The notes beneath the pieces were generated by a model. The model searched no databases. It saw only the letters and a list, made by a program, of their open reading frames with translations, and was not told the DNA's origin. Shown piece after piece: positions 62,440-64,000 of a stretch of 64,000 nt of DNA (its first letter is position 1; each line of letters begins with the position of its first letter). Made by a program: the position numbers and the translations under genes. This DNA comes from Methylotenera sp. (GTDB lineage: Bacteria; Pseudomonadota; Gammaproteobacteria; Burkholderiales; Methylophilaceae): positions 1 to 64,000 of the forward strand of contig JAURWJ010000115.1 of the NCBI GenBank assembly GCA_030655015.1, written 5' to 3'.

Positions 62440-64000
62440 TCAATCCAACACCACCAACTTCCCTATCGCCATAAAAAACACCGCACATTTTACCTGTTTA
62501 CTTTCATCTGCAAACAGTGTTGCATAGTTTTTCAGCTGATCCTGATAATTTTTTGCAGTACTTTTTAACGTACTTTCTGGTAAATTTGGTGCTAAATCTA
62601 TCGTTTTATAGTCAATAATCCAGCGTGTGTTCGCTTCAATAAATGTCCGGTCAACAATGTAGTTTTTAACTTCGCCATTTTGCAAGGTCGTGATCGCAAG
62701 CTCCGCCTCACCGCGCGGCTTAAGTAACCATTGGCCATTTTCACTTTCCAAGGTAACTTTGAGCAAGTTTTGCACTTGCCCGCTAGCATTTACCGCCATT
62801 GTTTCTGCATGCCCACGTTGGCGTAGCCAATGTTGCATGGCAGGCTTGAGTGATGCAATACGTGCTATCGACCAAGCCGTTAAGCCCTGCTGCGCGATCA
62901 TTTCCATGTATCGATGTGCCAAAGTACCAATATCAGCGTCTAAGCTCTGTGCAAGGTTTTGCTGACCGGAGAAATTATTTTGTGAAGTTGCAGCTACGGC
63001 ATTTTTTACTTGCAATATCACAGGCACTTGTGGCTGCTTTAAACGCACCAAACGTGGCGTAAAGTTAGCGATATTATCTTCTAAACTTGCTTGTTGCCGA
63101 GGTGGTTCTGCTGATTCATACATCGCGGACAGTGCAGGCCACAGCAAATCCAAATAGGAGTTTTTGGTTGGGTTAATTTCCCCTTTTGCATTTTGATTAG
63201 CAATGCCCACCAAATGCAACTGTCGCTCTGCGCGTGTAGCGGCCACATACAGCACCCTTGCATCTTCATTTGCGTCGCGCGCTTTTTCACGCGATTCTAG
63301 GTAGTCATAAGCGCTGACTTTATCTGTATCCCGTGCACCTTTAGGGATAAACGGCGCCGCCAGCAGCTCATATTGGGCATGGTCATGATGTGGATTAACA
63401 AGGACCTCCTCCCACAATACCAAAGGCTTATCACCATGATTACCACCAGTGCTTGCACCCAGCCCTGGCAAAATGACGGTATCAAATTCCAGCCCTTTAG
63501 ATTTATGTATCGTCATCATTTGCAAATGCTCGCCATGACTATCCGGCGTGGCAAATAATTTGGTAATTTCAGTTTGCATGCGCTCGGGTGAAAACTGATT
63601 GCTACGGTCAAGGTTATCCAAACATGCAAAAAACGCTTGTACATCAATCACGTCAGACTGCTCCCACAGGCAAGCGGTGCCGTTTAACATGAGCCACACG
63701 CCGCGTACCCAGCGACTCACGTTCATGCGCCCCTGTGTAGCAAAGGCCTCAGCAAAAATCTCACGTACATGGCACAAACGCACTTGTCCATCAGCAGATA
63801 AGCCATTCACAATTTCATCATTTTGCATCAGCGTCCATACGCTGCTGTGGTGGTCCTGCCCTGCCAAGGCATGCAAATCATGCAAAGTTAAGCCACACCA
63901 AGGCGCGCGCAATAAGCTAAGCCAATGCACACGGTTTGCTCTATGATGCAACGCATGCGTGAGCGAGAGCAAATCCTGCACAATCTGGCGCCCTTCTAAC
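62440..64000 (-). CDS. AddA/RecB-like helicase-nuclease, C-terminal part (runs off the window)
   Basis: The reading frame is open to the right edge (LEGRQIVQDLLSL precedes the track's GTG start), so only about the last 520 residues are present. UvrD-type motif V is MTIHKSKGLEFDTVILPG, motif VI is RVLYVAATRAERQLHLVG, and a C-terminal PD-(D/E)XK nuclease domain has GEAEL, IVDRTFI and WIIDYKT as likely metal and catalytic positions. The enzyme processes double-strand breaks before recombination. A partner AddB-like nuclease would be expected upstream, outside the window. Confidence 0.85.
   Translation of the reverse strand, partial: LEGRQIVQDLLSLTHALHHRANRVHWLSLLRAPWCGLTLHDLHALAGQDHHSSVWTLMQNDEIVNGLSADGQVRLCHVREIFAEAFATQGRMNVSRWVRGVWLMLNGTACLWEQSDVIDVQAFFACLDNLDRSNQFSPERMQTEITKLFATPDSHGEHLQMMTIHKSKGLEFDTVILPGLGASTGGNHGDKPLVLWEEVLVNPHHDHAQYELLAAPFIPKGARDTDKVSAYDYLESREKARDANEDARVLYVAATRAERQLHLVGIANQNAKGEINPTKNSYLDLLWPALSAMYESAEPPRQQASLEDNIANFTPRLVRLKQPQVPVILQVKNAVAATSQNNFSGQQNLAQSLDADIGTLAHRYMEMIAQQGLTAWSIARIASLKPAMQHWLRQRGHAETMAVNASGQVQNLLKVTLESENGQWLLKPRGEAELAITTLQNGEVKNYIVDRTFIEANTRWIIDYKTIDLAPNLPESTLKSTAKNYQDQLKNYATLFADESKQVKCAVFFMAIGKLVVLD

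Noticed and set aside
1-64000. CRISPR array
   Set aside because: No series of regularly spaced direct repeats was found; the repeats seen are palindromic or dispersed elements.

Overview
The window reads as chromosomal DNA of a betaproteobacterium, most likely a Methylophilaceae (Methylotenera-like) methylotroph. That assignment is an inference from gene content (Kup, Rep, Uup, STAS-MlaE, SUF with a SufU-type scaffold, YhdP-Nit-TldD, Mfd, YqaA), moderate GC and the look of the intergenic repeats; no rRNA or marker tree was available. I see no CRISPR array, prophage or intact insertion sequence.

Layout. 1-6.6 kb: tRNA-Lys(CTT), a small exported ATP-dependent DNA ligase, a methyltransferase, and the potassium transporter Kup next to a KdpE/short-KdpD two-component pair. 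6.8-11.9 kb: a YlqF-type GTPase, Rep helicase and the ABC-F protein Uup. 12-17.3 kb: two convergent cyclic-di-GMP genes. 17.5-18.7 kb: a Fic protein with a striking array of inverted GCGGTAAT half-sites over its start codon. 18.7-19.2 kb: a transposase remnant and a dispersed repeat. 19.2-22.7 kb: a four-gene Mla/MCE-type lipid transport operon. 22.9-24.9 kb: a His-rich mini-lipoprotein missed by the ORF track, tRNA-Arg(CCT), a HAD phosphatase, a DUF6494 gene and a pterin dehydratase. 25-32.9 kb: an AIF-like reductase divergent from a SUF Fe-S assembly operon (Rrf2 regulator, sufB-C-D-S-U-T, Rieske ferredoxin).

33.4-39.7 kb is the most notable part. It holds a family 2A encapsulin operon: a long serine acetyltransferase, the encapsulin shell, and a 627-residue cargo cysteine desulfurase with a 200-residue low-complexity leader. 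It is flanked by a divergent sulfate-binding protein and by a convergent DUF2325 plus 1-Cys peroxiredoxin pair. The operon leader carries a terminator-like hairpin, suggesting attenuation. Together with SUF this gives two cysteine desulfurases, one apparently for Fe-S assembly and one for compartmentalised sulfur handling.

39.9-48.3 kb: an IS5-like remnant, prfC, ychJ, an XRE-PAS regulator with a CBS-PAS-GGDEF cyclase, a lineage-specific gene with a degenerate tail copy 3 kb away, palindromic repeats, and a YheS-type ABC-F gene. 48.5-64 kb: yhdP, nit, tldD, mfd, a PAS-GGDEF-EAL protein, yqaA, and the C-terminal part of an AddA/RecB-like helicase-nuclease running off the right edge.
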